From assembly GCA_020634335.1 (NCBI GenBank), contig JACKBY010000011.1, positions 1 through 64,000 of the forward strand: DNA of 64,000 nt, read 5' to 3'. The notes under the pieces were generated by a model that saw only the letters and a list, made by a program, of their open reading frames with translations, was not told where the DNA came from and made no database searches. The stretch comes from Promineifilum sp. GTDB taxonomy: Bacteria; Chloroflexota; Anaerolineae; Promineifilales; Promineifilaceae. Shown piece after piece: positions 15,136-24,271 of this stretch; within the stretch, counting starts at the first letter, position 1, and each line of letters opens with the position of its first letter. A program made the position numbers and the translations under genes.

Positions 15136-18100
15136 ATGAAGAAAGGTCATGCTCTCGTGTGGTTTGCGGTGTTGCTCGTCGCGGCATTCCTCTTGCCGTC
15201 GCTTGTCCGTTCCGCGCCCGTGGCGGCGCAAGCTCCCCCAACTCTCATCGACCGGGCCGGCGGGGCCTACAACGGCATCGACGTGACCCTGTCGGCCGAT
15301 GTTGCCCCGGCCCCCGGCGGCCTCGTCACCCTGACCCTGACCGCCCGCCCCCTGCGCGACGCGCCCAACGTCTATGTGATGTGGGAACTGCCCGACGGCG
15401 GCGAACTGCTCGGCGGCCCGGCCGAGGAAACACTCGGTCCCGTGGCCGCGGGCGAGCGCGTCAGCCTGACGCGACGGGCGCGCTTCGACGCGGCCGGCAT
15501 CTTCCAGGTCAGCGCCAAAGCCTACTACTTCCCCAATCGGGCGACCTCGCTGGCCGCGCTGGGCGTGCTGTTCTTCGACGTGCGCGACGGCAACCCGACC
15601 GCTTCCGAGCTTGACCCGCGTACGCCGGTCTATGAACCGCCGGTCGTCAGGCCGACGGTCGACAAGTCCCGCATGGCCGGAACCGGCGACCGCACGGCCA
15701 ACGGCTGCTTCAACGTCCACGGCATCCTGACCCGCGAGAACCGGATGCCGGTCACCTCTATCGTGCCCGAGCCGGGGCTGCCGCCGGGAACGCCGCCGCT
15801 CTACAATGGCAACTACCAAGACCAACTGGGGTCGGCCGTGCCCGTCCACCACATCCTGGTGGAAATGCGCGAGGAGGACACCTTCTCCGATGACTCCTAC
15901 GGCCACACAGTCACCGACGCCAACGGCAACTTCAAGTTCAATTTCTGCGACGACGATGGCTTCCTCAATGACGAGCTGGAGCTTTACTTCCGCGTCTGCG
16001 CCGAGGTGCGCGACGGCAATAATTTGATCGCCGCCATCAAAAACATCGATGACCAGGAACTCTACTGTTGGGACTCCAATGTCATCGACTCGGAGGGCGG
16101 CGACGTCGATTTCGACCTGTCCGTCTACAAGCTGAACCAAACCCAGGCCTCGGTGTTCAACATCGCCGACGCCGTTTATTGGGGGTGGCGCTTCTGGAAC
16201 AACAACACGGCCAATTCGCCGGTGATGGATCGCACCGTCACCATGTTCTGGCAGGGCGGCGCGGGCCGCACGGGTTCATTCTACAACCGCGGCCGGACAG
16301 CGGTGGTCATTGCCGACAACCCGTCCAGCACCGACGAGTGGGACGATTCGGTCATCATCCATGAGTGGGGTCACTTCGCCGATAACCAGTTCAGTTGCTA
16401 CCAGAACCCCGGCGGCGCGCACTCGCTGCCGGGCGTCAACGCCGGCCCCAATGCCAACCGTCTGGCTTTCGGCGAGGGCTACCCCGACTACTATCAGGCG
16501 GCGGCCCGGTCGATTATGCCCGGCTCGGCCGCGCTCAGCTTCTACGTCGATCCCAGCGGCCCCACGGTCGATCTGGAGAACATGCGCGGCGTGACGGCCG
16601 GCATCAACGACGAAGGGGCCATCGCCGCCCTGCTGTGGGATTTCCAGGACGCCGCCAACGACGGCAGCGACACCGTCAACCACGGCCACGCCGCCATCCA
16701 GCGCGTCTACACCGACCCCAATTTCCAGGGCAACACCCAATGTGACATGAACCGCTTCCTACAGACCTGGCGCAAACTGGCCCTGCCGACCGACGCCGCC
16801 ACGGCCGCCACCATCGTCCAGAACGTCAACGTCACGCTGGCAACGCTGCCGCCGATTGCCCGAAGTGGTCAGTCGTCAGTGGTCAGTGATCAGAACCCGT
16901 CACCGACCACGGACCACCGGTCACTGGCCGCTCTCCTTGCCGCCCCGCCCCTCGACTACCGTTGGTGGGATCAGGTGACGATGGTCGTCGACAACAGCAG
17001 CAGCATGGCCGCCGCGGGCAAGCTCAACACCGTCAAGACGATCATCGGCGAACAGGTCAGCGATCTGGCCCCCGTCCCGCAAGGCACGGAGTTTAATATC
17101 TACACCTTCAACGCCGGCAGCGCGGCGCTCAACCCGCTCGTGCAGGGCAAGTTCTTCGCCAACCAGATTATGCCCTCGGTCAATGCCCTCGTCGCCAACG
17201 GCCCCGACGCCGGTTGCCCCGTGCCCGGCCTCGGCGCGCTATCGCAGGCCATCCAGACCAAATTCGACGGCGACGCCTGGCTCTACACCGACGGCGACAG
17301 CGCCGACACGCTGACGCCGGAGGGGATGCGCCTGGCGCTCAATGAGCGCCGCCTGCGCGCCTCCATCGTCCTGTTGGGCGGTTGCGGCTCGCCCGCCCGC
17401 AAGCAGCCCGACGTCACTGGCGCAGAGCGCACATACCTGGGGCTGGCGGCCGACGGCTCCCAATCGAGCGGCATCGTGCCCTACATGATGACCTCGCTGC
17501 TCAGCGGCGGCCAGTTCATCTACGTCGCCCCCGACCAACTTGCCAACGCCGTCGATATGGTGCGCGCCCAACTGAGCCACACCGCCGGCGCGGGCAAATG
17601 GAGCGACTATGTCAGTAACGGCTTCACCTATCGTTGGGATCGGCTGGAATCCTGGGAATACGACTGGTTCCCGGCCAACGGCTTGGGCACAGACAAAGGC
17701 GCAGTCGGCAGCACACCGTTGCGCGTGACCCTGGATACGCCATTTTCCTTCTATGGCGCCGAAACGTCCGTTGTCGATGTCTCGGAAGACGGCTACATCC
17801 TGATGAACCCCTGCCTCGTCGATCCGCAATTCTGCCAATTCCTCTTTAACCAGTATGTGGAACTGCTGGACACGGATTTGAAGTGGGTCTACATCAACAA
17901 ACCGCCCAGCATTCCACCCGACCTCCAACCCGCCGAGGCTACCGCTTGCGGCCTGCCGGATACGTGGGGACCGCAAGTGCACGTCTATTATGCCAATTTC
18001 GCCTTCGAATGGATCATCATCTCCACGGAAGGCTGGGCTGATTATGGCAATGGGGACACCGGTTGCCGCAGCTATCAGGTCTGGCTCAACCACAAGACCG

Positions 18101-19866
18101 GCGAAATTCGCTTCCTCTATCATACCTTGCGCCAGGAAGCAGCCACGGCCGAGATCGGTCTCGTTGATTCATTGGTCTTCGCCGCCAACAACGTCATTGT
18201 CAGCAAGAACGACCTCAGCGGCGCGGGCAGCGGCACGGGCTACAAGTTCACCCCGGCCCCTCCCCAACCCACCAAGACCTATGAAGTCGACGTCGATCCG
18301 CTCATCGAGAGCGTCATCTTCATGCAGACCGGTTACAGCGGCGACTTCGCGCCGCTGCTCGTATCGCGCCCCGATGGTTCGGCCGTCGATTGCAACGACA
18401 CGGCCAACGTCAAATGCGTAACGGTGAACAGCAAGCCGGGCGACCGGATGGTGCAGTTCGTGCAAGTGAACACCAATGGAACGAGCGGCGTCTATAAAGC
18501 GGTCGTGGCCGTCGGCCCCAGCGGCGGCGGCACGTTCTCGTTCAACGCCCTGGCTGCCAGCGATCTGCGCGCCTCAAGCCCCGGCGGGCACACCCTCTCA
18601 CTGCGGAACATCCCCAGCTTTCTGCTCGATCTGGGCCGCCCGACCGATAACGGCCGGTTGACGGCCTGGCTGCAAACCCCGGCCGGGGGGGCGTTCGGCA
18701 GTTCATTCACCCTCTATGACGACGGCGCGCATGGCGACGATGCGGCGAACGACGGCCGCTTCGGCAGCGGCCCGTTCACGCCGCCGGGCAAAGGCGCGGC
18801 CTACCTGTGGGTCGAGGGCACTACCAACGGCGTCAACTTCAAGCGCTCCGATCCGGCTCCGTTCAATTTCCAGCCGCTCTACATCTGGCCGCCGCTCTAT
18901 CAGGAAGGGTACGTTGACAGTTCGGTCGAGGTGATCTTCTATGCCGAGAACGCCGACACGGTGAATCACTGCTACGGGGTCGAGTTCGCCGTGCCGCCGG
19001 GCTGGGCGATGTTGTTCTCGCCACAGGCCAATGGCATCTGCATCCCGGCCAATACCACCGCGCCCATCGTTGCCAATGTCGGTCTCGTGGACGGCAACAA
19101 TTCGCCGGGCGAGACGGGTCGCGTTGGCCTGACGCTAATCGAACAGGAAGAGGGGGCGATCACTGCTTCCTCCACGGCCGAGGTGGCATTCTTCCGACGG
19201 CCGGCGGCCATTGCCTTCGATAATCGCCAGGTCGGGCCAATCCGGCCCAACGGCGCAGACACGGTCGAGCTGGCCCTGGTCCTGCTCGACGATATGGGCA
19301 ATGTCGTTACCAAATCCGGGCCGTTCATGGGCGAGATCACGGTGACCGGCGGTACATACACCTTACCCACCGGCATGTACGAAGACGGCCGCCTGCGCAT
19401 TATCTTCACCGCGGGCAACACGCCGGGAACGGCCACCATCAGTGCCATCGCCGAGGGCGGCCTGACGGCCGAGACGACCATCGAAATGGCCGAGCCGACG
19501 GGCAGCGTGATCGCGTTGACCGCCGCGCCCATCGACCTGAGCAGCGCCAACCAGTCGGCGCTGACCGTCACCGTGCGCGACCTCTACGGCGACCCGGCCG
19601 CGGGCGAGACGGTGCGCCTCAGTGTCAGCGACGACAAAGGCGACCAGGGCACGATTGCCGGCGGCGAGGTCTTCGAGGGGGCAACGAACAAGGACGGCCA
19701 GTTGAAGGCCACCTTTAAGAAAACGGCCGGCGGCCAAGGCCCGGTTGTCGTGCGCGCCGAGTTGCTCGGCCCGGGCGGCGCGGTCTTACGCGAGACGAGC
19801 GTCACGCTCTACCTGAGCGGCGTCCAATCAGAGCATAGGGCCTTCCTGCCGATGGTGCGGCGGTAG
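15136..19866 (+). CDS. 1576-aa secreted HEWGH metallopeptidase-like / von Willebrand A / Ig-like protein
   Basis: Start ATG with GGAGG 7 nt upstream. A signal peptide covers about 1-32. A beta-sandwich N-terminus follows, then a zincin-like region with HEWGHF (H409-E410-H413) and FGEGYPDYYQAAA nearby. A vWA domain starts near 616 with the MIDAS motif DNSSS (D619-S623). Repeated beta domains include FFDVRDGN and YIWPPLYQEGYVDSSVEV. An invasin/Big_1-like Ig domain (about 1450-1565, TVRDLYGDPAAGETVRLSV) precedes the C-terminal FLPMVRR, a tail I associate with exported Chloroflexota proteins. The linker at residues 576-597 is encoded by a dispersed intergenic-type repeat. Likely a cell-surface or secreted protease with adhesive modules. 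Peptidase activity is inferred only from the motif; a third Zn ligand is not certain. Confidence 0.85.
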   Translation: MKKGHALVWFAVLLVAAFLLPSLVRSAPVAAQAPPTLIDRAGGAYNGIDVTLSADVAPAPGGLVTLTLTARPLRDAPNVYVMWELPDGGELLGGPAEETLGPVAAGERVSLTRRARFDAAGIFQVSAKAYYFPNRATSLAALGVLFFDVRDGNPTASELDPRTPVYEPPVVRPTVDKSRMAGTGDRTANGCFNVHGILTRENRMPVTSIVPEPGLPPGTPPLYNGNYQDQLGSAVPVHHILVEMREEDTFSDDSYGHTVTDANGNFKFNFCDDDGFLNDELELYFRVCAEVRDGNNLIAAIKNIDDQELYCWDSNVIDSEGGDVDFDLSVYKLNQTQASVFNIADAVYWGWRFWNNNTANSPVMDRTVTMFWQGGAGRTGSFYNRGRTAVVIADNPSSTDEWDDSVIIHEWGHFADNQFSCYQNPGGAHSLPGVNAGPNANRLAFGEGYPDYYQAAARSIMPGSAALSFYVDPSGPTVDLENMRGVTAGINDEGAIAALLWDFQDAANDGSDTVNHGHAAIQRVYTDPNFQGNTQCDMNRFLQTWRKLALPTDAATAATIVQNVNVTLATLPPIARSGQSSVVSDQNPSPTTDHRSLAALLAAPPLDYRWWDQVTMVVDNSSSMAAAGKLNTVKTIIGEQVSDLAPVPQGTEFNIYTFNAGSAALNPLVQGKFFANQIMPSVNALVANGPDAGCPVPGLGALSQAIQTKFDGDAWLYTDGDSADTLTPEGMRLALNERRLRASIVLLGGCGSPARKQPDVTGAERTYLGLAADGSQSSGIVPYMMTSLLSGGQFIYVAPDQLANAVDMVRAQLSHTAGAGKWSDYVSNGFTYRWDRLESWEYDWFPANGLGTDKGAVGSTPLRVTLDTPFSFYGAETSVVDVSEDGYILMNPCLVDPQFCQFLFNQYVELLDTDLKWVYINKPPSIPPDLQPAEATACGLPDTWGPQVHVYYANFAFEWIIISTEGWADYGNGDTGCRSYQVWLNHKTGEIRFLYHTLRQEAATAEIGLVDSLVFAANNVIVSKNDLSGAGSGTGYKFTPAPPQPTKTYEVDVDPLIESVIFMQTGYSGDFAPLLVSRPDGSAVDCNDTANVKCVTVNSKPGDRMVQFVQVNTNGTSGVYKAVVAVGPSGGGTFSFNALAASDLRASSPGGHTLSLRNIPSFLLDLGRPTDNGRLTAWLQTPAGGAFGSSFTLYDDGAHGDDAANDGRFGSGPFTPPGKGAAYLWVEGTTNGVNFKRSDPAPFNFQPLYIWPPLYQEGYVDSSVEVIFYAENADTVNHCYGVEFAVPPGWAMLFSPQANGICIPANTTAPIVANVGLVDGNNSPGETGRVGLTLIEQEEGAITASSTAEVAFFRRPAAIAFDNRQVGPIRPNGADTVELALVLLDDMGNVVTKSGPFMGEITVTGGTYTLPTGMYEDGRLRIIFTAGNTPGTATISAIAEGGLTAETTIEMAEPTGSVIALTAAPIDLSSANQSALTVTVRDLYGDPAAGETVRLSVSDDKGDQGTIAGGEVFEGATNKDGQLKATFKKTAGGQGPVVVRAELLGPGGAVLRETSVTLYLSGVQSEHRAFLPMVRR
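16862..16925 (+). repeat. AGTGGTC-type repeat tract inside a coding sequence
   Basis: AGTGGTCAGTCGTCAGTGGTC and the following AGTGATCAG, then a near-inverted ACCGACCACGGACCACCGGTCACTGGCC part, resemble the intergenic tracts at 24140, 25720 and 48250. Here the tract is in frame and adds about 20 residues (GQSSVVSDQ, then PSPTTDHRS) between the peptidase-like and vWA domains. Confidence 0.6.
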
Positions 19867-19875
19867 GACGCACAA

Positions 19876-19913
19876 AACAGAAGCCGGGCTTATCATGAAG
19901 CCTGGCTTCTGTT
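19876..19913. terminator. Bidirectional intrinsic terminator between convergent genes
   Basis: AACAGAAGCCGGGCTT (19876-19891) pairs with AAGCCTGGCTTCTGTT (19898-19913), giving 16 bp with one G-U pair and a 6-nt loop ATCATG. A T-run follows on both strands. It lies exactly between the stop of the 1576-aa gene and the stop of the convergent sulfotransferase gene, so it should serve both. Confidence 0.85.
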
Positions 19914-20714
19914 TCATTCGGCAAATCGTTTGCGCACATCCAGTGCCAGCTGTCGCAGGCCGAGCGTCGGCCCAAAGTCGCCCGCACGCGCGGCTAATAA
20001 CCGGCGCGCTTCCTCGTATAATAGGACATCCATCCGGTTGCATTGTCTGACAGCCGCGATGGTCTCGGCCGTCAGGCCCTCCGTCGCCGGTCGGTTGTAG
20101 CCGATGTTGGCTCGCGCATAGCCGATATGGCGCCAGCCAAATTCACGTTGGAGCAAGAGCAGCGTCCGGTCGAATTGCTCCGTTACGCCGACCATATCGC
20201 AGTTCCGCAGATTAGCCACAGCCTTCGCCAGCATCGATTCATCAACGCCACCAAACGGCGCGTCGCCCCACACGGCCGACAGCAATCTCACCTGCCCATC
20301 GTTCATCATCAGCGCCGTGCCGCTGGCGAGCAAATCGGCCAACGACCAATTATTGTCATGGATAAGGTTATAAAGATAGTGAGACGGATCGCGGCGGGCA
20401 TGATAGTAATAGGAGATGACGCGTTCAATGGGATCGCGCAACAGGGTGAAACAGCGCGCTGGTTGCGGCAGCAGGTTGTGGAGGCCAAACGGGAAATGTC
20501 CCTGCAGCAGCCGGATGGCCGACAACCGCTCCGCGGGCCACGTTTTCAGATCAGCCACAAAGGCGTGGGTGTCCGGCCCGCACTCAACAAAAGCCTCGGC
20601 CGGATAGTTGCGCTTCAGGATGGCGTTGAGCGTCGTCCCCCCCGACTTGGGCAGGTGATAGAAAACAATTACTTCGGCCGGATTGTTGTTGGCTGTGTCG
20701 TCACTCATACACAT
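19914..20714 (-). CDS. Sulfotransferase family protein (Sulfotransfer_2-like)
   Basis: The protein is about 266 aa from ATG 20714; ATG 20708 and an upstream TTG at 20750 are alternatives and no SD decides. Near the N-terminus FYHLPKSGGTTLNAIL is the 5'-phosphosulfate loop that binds PAPS. LLRDPIERVISYYYHARRDP is the 3'-phosphate-binding motif. These enzymes move a sulfuryl group from PAPS to hydroxyls or amines of glycans or small molecules. The acceptor cannot be told. It stands alone, convergent with the secreted 1576-aa protein, and could modify envelope glycans; that is inference. No PAPS synthesis genes are in the window. Confidence 0.85.
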   Translation of the reverse strand: MCMSDDTANNNPAEVIVFYHLPKSGGTTLNAILKRNYPAEAFVECGPDTHAFVADLKTWPAERLSAIRLLQGHFPFGLHNLLPQPARCFTLLRDPIERVISYYYHARRDPSHYLYNLIHDNNWSLADLLASGTALMMNDGQVRLLSAVWGDAPFGGVDESMLAKAVANLRNCDMVGVTEQFDRTLLLLQREFGWRHIGYARANIGYNRPATEGLTAETIAAVRQCNRMDVLLYEEARRLLAARAGDFGPTLGLRQLALDVRKRFAE

Positions 20715-20790
20715 ACTGTCCGCAAGGGCGAGTTTCAGGCGCTTCGACAAAATATAGTGTAGCGCTAGTTTCCTGAGTGGCTTCCCTCGC

Positions 20791-20816
20791 CGCCGGATAA
20801 GAATCCGGCGCTACAT
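20791..20816. repeat. REP-like palindrome GCCGGAT/ATCCGGC, copy 1
   Basis: CGCCGGAT and ATCCGGCG form an 8-bp inverted repeat around AAGA, followed by CTACATC. The same unit recurs at 55994-56019 and, degenerate, near 60325. It sits in the gap between the sulfotransferase and DsrE-like genes. Confidence 0.7.
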
Positions 20817-20918
20817 CGGCGTGATTGTGGCACACTTCCGGATTTTGGCACAGCCCCATCGTGGGGTATGATGGGGCGAGAGATGATTAAACGATTTCAC
20901 TCATATGAGGAGATTTAA

Positions 20919-21320
20919 ATGAAAGTCGCCTATGTTTTCGCCCACCCCCGCGCCGCCAGCTACAAGCTCGGTCGCATGATCCTGCCCCAACTCGAAGCCG
21001 GCACGCATGGCGTCGAGGTCGTCGGCATGTTCTTCTTCGACGACAATACCTTCGTTCTGCGCCGCGGCGACCCCATCGGCGAACGGCTGGCGCAGGTGGC
21101 GGCCGACAAGGGAATGCTGCTGATGATGTGCGACATGTGCGCGCTGGAGCGGGGATTGGCCGCCGGCGAGCCGCGCTGGTGCGACGCCGCCGGCATGGGC
21201 CGGGCCGAGCCGGGCGAATGCCACGTCGTCGATACCGTCGCCGGGGTGCAGGTCGGCTGCTTCCCCGACCTGTATGCCGCGCTGGCGGGCAATATGCCCG
21301 ATCAGGTGATTACACTTTAG
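20919..21320 (+). CDS. DsrE-like protein, resembling the DsrE-related SaoD type
   Basis: This small cytosolic protein of 133 aa starts at an ATG with AGGAG about 7 nt upstream. It opens with KVAYVFAHPRAASYKLGRM and GVEVVGMFFFDDNTFVLRRG, the DsrE fold's beta-alpha start, followed by RLAQVAADKGMLLMMCDMCALERG with a CxxC pair. More Cys lie at RWCDAAG, GECHVV and VGCFPDLY, and it ends in DQVITL. DsrE-type proteins handle sulfur (persulfide) transfer in trimer complexes. From memory it resembles DsrE-related proteins found with selenoproteins and MerB-like lyases in anaerobes; I cannot verify that here. It precedes ppc by 20 bp, probably by chance of order. Confidence 0.75.
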   Translation: MKVAYVFAHPRAASYKLGRMILPQLEAGTHGVEVVGMFFFDDNTFVLRRGDPIGERLAQVAADKGMLLMMCDMCALERGLAAGEPRWCDAAGMGRAEPGECHVVDTVAGVQVGCFPDLYAALAGNMPDQVITL

Positions 21321-21340
21321 CAACCGGCGCACGAACAACA

Positions 21341-24127
21341 ATGCCCCTGACCCGCGAAAAGCAAGAGCGACTGAGCGAAGACATCCACCTGCTGGGAGAC
21401 ATCCTCGGCCACGTCATTCGGCGGCAGGCGGGGATCGAGATCTTCGAGCTGGAAGAGCGCGTCCGCGCCCTGGCAAAGACGCGCCGCGTGGAAGACGATC
21501 CGGCCATCGACACGCGACTGGCCTTCGTCGTCGGCCGCCTCGACCCCCGCGAGGCCGAGCTTGTCGCCCGCAGCTTCACGACTTACTTCGAGCTGACCAA
21601 CCTGGCCGAGGAGCAGCACCGCGTCCGCGTCTTGCGCGAGCGCGAACGCGATGCCCATCCCCAACCGCTGCCGGAGTCGGTCGCCTCGGCCGTGGCCTCG
21701 CTGTGGCGAGCCGGCGTCGACGAGTTCGAGATGCGCCGCCTGCTCAACCGTCTGCACATCGAACTGGTCTTCACCGCCCATCCCACCCAGGCCAAGCGCC
21801 GCACCATCCTGACCAAATTGCGGCGCATCTCGGCCGCGCTGAGCGATCTTGATCTGCGCGACCTGCTGCCCGCCGAGCGTCAGGCGCTGATCGATCAGCT
21901 CACCGCCGAGGTGACCCTGCTGTGGGTGACCGACCGCAGTCGTACCTCACGACCGAAGGTCACCGACGAGGTGCGTACCGGCCTGTTCTACTTTGACCAG
22001 ACCCTATGGGACGCCTTGCCCGTCGTCTACCACGATATGGCCGCCGCGCTGGCCCAATATTATCCGACCTTACAGCCGCCCGACCGCTTCTTGACCTTCG
22101 GCTCCTGGATCGGCGGCGACCGCGACGGCAATCCCAACGTCACCACCGACGTGACGACCGAAACGCTGCGACTCCACCGTGGCCTGGCCCTGGAGAAGCA
22201 CCGCGCCGCCGCCCGTGGGCTTGACCGCGCCCTGAGCATCTCTGACCAGCTCACTGACGTGCCCGACGCCGTCGAGCACGCCGTGGACGTCTACGGCGAG
22301 CCGGAGGGCCATTTGGCCTTCCTACAAGACCGCTACCCCAACGAGCCGTACCGCCACCTGGCCGCTCAACTGGGGGTCGATCTGGCCGAAGCATCAGCCG
22401 GGGACATGATCGCTCGCCTGCAAGGTCAAGATCTGCCGCCCCTACGGATGCGCCGGATGGAGAATCTGCTGGAACCGCTGGCGCTAATGGATCGGTCACT
22501 GCGTGAGGCGGGCATGGCTGACATCGCTCGCGCCGACCTGGAACGTAGCCTGTTGCAGGCCCGCATCTTTGGCCTCCATGCCGCGCGCCTCGACCTGCGC
22601 CAATATAGTGACTACAACACGGCCGTCCTCGACGAGTTGTTCGGCCGCTTGGGCTGGATCGAAGGGTTCGGCGAGATGGACGGCCCAGACCGCGCCGCCG
22701 CGCTAAGCGACGCGTTGGCTCGCCCTGTGCCCGACCTCACGAACTTCGACGAGTTGTCGCCTCAGGCGGCCGAGACGCTGAACCTGTTCGCTACCGTCAA
22801 ACGGGCCGTCGATTACTATGGGCCGGAACTGTTCGGCCCCTACGTCGTCAGCATGACCCACGGCCCGGAGGACATTCTGGCCCCGCTGCTGCTGGCTCGC
22901 TGGCACGGCCTCTGCCTGCGCCAGGACAGTGGACCGGAGGGAATGGCCTTCGCGCCCCTGTTCGAGACGCGGGCCGACCTGCGGGCGGCGCCGGAGGTGA
23001 TGACAGCCCTGTTCACCCATCCCGGCTACGCCCCCCATCTGGCTCGCGCCGGTCGCCGCCAGACCATCATGATCGGCTACTCCGACAGCAACAAGGACGC
23101 CGGCTATCTGGCTGCCAATTGGGAACTTTACCAGGGCCAGGACGCGCTGGCCCGGACGTGCGCCGATCACGACGTTGTCATGACCCTCTTCCACGGCCGC
23201 GGCGGCACCATCGCTCGCGGCGGCGGTCCGGCCAACCGCGCCATCCTGGCCCAGCCGCCCGGCTCCGTCGGCGGCCGCATCCGCATTACTGAACAGGGTG
23301 AAGTCATCGCTGACCGCTACGGCCATCCGGCCATCGCCGGGCGACACCTGCAACAGGTCGTCCACGCCGTGCTCATCGCCAGCGCGCCGGAACAGTACCG
23401 CCTGCTGCCGCGACCCAAGCCCGAATGGCTGGCGGTCATGGACCAGTTGGCTGCCGTCTCCTACCGCGCCTATCGGGCATTGATCTACGAGACGCCCGAA
23501 TTGCTGGTCTACTGGAGCCAGGCCACACCGATGGACGAGATCAGCCAGATGCGCATCGGCTCGCGGCCGTCGCGCCGGACGGGGGCGGCCACTTTCGACA
23601 GCCTGCGGGCCATCCCGTGGGGCTTCAGTTGGATGCAGTGCCGCCACGTGCTGCCCGGCTGGTTCGGCGTAGGCCAGGCGCTGACCGAATTCGGCCGCTC
23701 GCCCGCTGACGTGGCCCTGCTGCAGGAAATGCACCGGGAGTGGGCTTTCTTTCGCAATCTGCTCGACAATTCGCAGGTGTCAATGGCGCAGGCCGACATG
23801 GGCATCGCTCGCCTCTACGCCGGCCTGGTAGAGGAAGCGCGTGTGCGCGATCTCATCTTCGGCCAGGTAGAGGCCGCCTTCAACCTGACGCGCGGGGCCA
23901 TCCTGCAAACGATTGACTGCCGCGAATTACTCGATAACGACCCCGTGCTGCAACGCTCCGTCCGCCGCCGCAATCCCTACATCGACCCGCTGAATTTCAT
24001 CCAGGTGAGCCTGCTGCGCCGCCTGCGCGCCCTGCCCGATCCGGAGAGCGCCGAGGCCGAACGACTGCGCGACACGATCTTCCTGACGATCAATGGCATC
24101 GCCTCGGGATTGAAGAATACGGGGTAG
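21341..24127 (+). CDS. ppc: Phosphoenolpyruvate carboxylase
   Basis: This 928-aa enzyme makes oxaloacetate from PEP and bicarbonate, refilling the TCA cycle. I start it at ATG 21341; the frame is open further upstream through the DsrE-like gene but that part is not homologous. Family motifs are in order: FTAHPTQAKRRT (about 144-155; most PEPCs have TAHPTE), FGSWIGGDRDGNP (253-265, catalytic Arg/Asp region), MIGYSDSNKDAGY (577-589), and FHGRGGTIARGGGP (617-630), the mobile glycine loop. ITEQGEVIADRYG follows. The C-terminus ends FLTINGIASGLKNTG, matching the conserved terminal NGIAxGxRNTG. Full length, no truncation. Confidence 0.96.
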   Translation: MPLTREKQERLSEDIHLLGDILGHVIRRQAGIEIFELEERVRALAKTRRVEDDPAIDTRLAFVVGRLDPREAELVARSFTTYFELTNLAEEQHRVRVLRERERDAHPQPLPESVASAVASLWRAGVDEFEMRRLLNRLHIELVFTAHPTQAKRRTILTKLRRISAALSDLDLRDLLPAERQALIDQLTAEVTLLWVTDRSRTSRPKVTDEVRTGLFYFDQTLWDALPVVYHDMAAALAQYYPTLQPPDRFLTFGSWIGGDRDGNPNVTTDVTTETLRLHRGLALEKHRAAARGLDRALSISDQLTDVPDAVEHAVDVYGEPEGHLAFLQDRYPNEPYRHLAAQLGVDLAEASAGDMIARLQGQDLPPLRMRRMENLLEPLALMDRSLREAGMADIARADLERSLLQARIFGLHAARLDLRQYSDYNTAVLDELFGRLGWIEGFGEMDGPDRAAALSDALARPVPDLTNFDELSPQAAETLNLFATVKRAVDYYGPELFGPYVVSMTHGPEDILAPLLLARWHGLCLRQDSGPEGMAFAPLFETRADLRAAPEVMTALFTHPGYAPHLARAGRRQTIMIGYSDSNKDAGYLAANWELYQGQDALARTCADHDVVMTLFHGRGGTIARGGGPANRAILAQPPGSVGGRIRITEQGEVIADRYGHPAIAGRHLQQVVHAVLIASAPEQYRLLPRPKPEWLAVMDQLAAVSYRAYRALIYETPELLVYWSQATPMDEISQMRIGSRPSRRTGAATFDSLRAIPWGFSWMQCRHVLPGWFGVGQALTEFGRSPADVALLQEMHREWAFFRNLLDNSQVSMAQADMGIARLYAGLVEEARVRDLIFGQVEAAFNLTRGAILQTIDCRELLDNDPVLQRSVRRRNPYIDPLNFIQVSLLRRLRALPDPESAEAERLRDTIFLTINGIASGLKNTG

Positions 24128-24134
24128 AGGGAGA

Positions 24135-24190
24135 GTAGGCAGTGGGTCAGTGGATCAGTAGACCAGTGGGTTAGTGGTTAGTAGTCAGAG
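24135..24190. repeat. AGTGGTCAGT-type dispersed repeat
   Basis: A tract of imperfect heptamer-like units (AGTGGGTCAGTGGATCAGT, then GACCAGTGGGTTAGTGGTT) fills the gap after ppc. It matches the tracts at 48250-48295 and, inverted, 25715-25750. No coding potential. Confidence 0.65.
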
Positions 24191-24271
24191 TTTTACAGAA
24201 CGGATTGCCCCTGCTCCCCTGCTCCCCTTTCCTCCACTACCTAATACGCCAAACCCGCGGATAATAGCCCC

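Noticed and set aside
15097..16140. 347-codon minus-strand frame over the start of the secreted protein
   Set aside because: Overlaps the signal peptide, SD and N-terminal domain of a well-supported gene.
22703..23734. 343-codon minus-strand frame inside ppc
   Set aside because: PEP carboxylase motifs cover the whole region on the plus strand.
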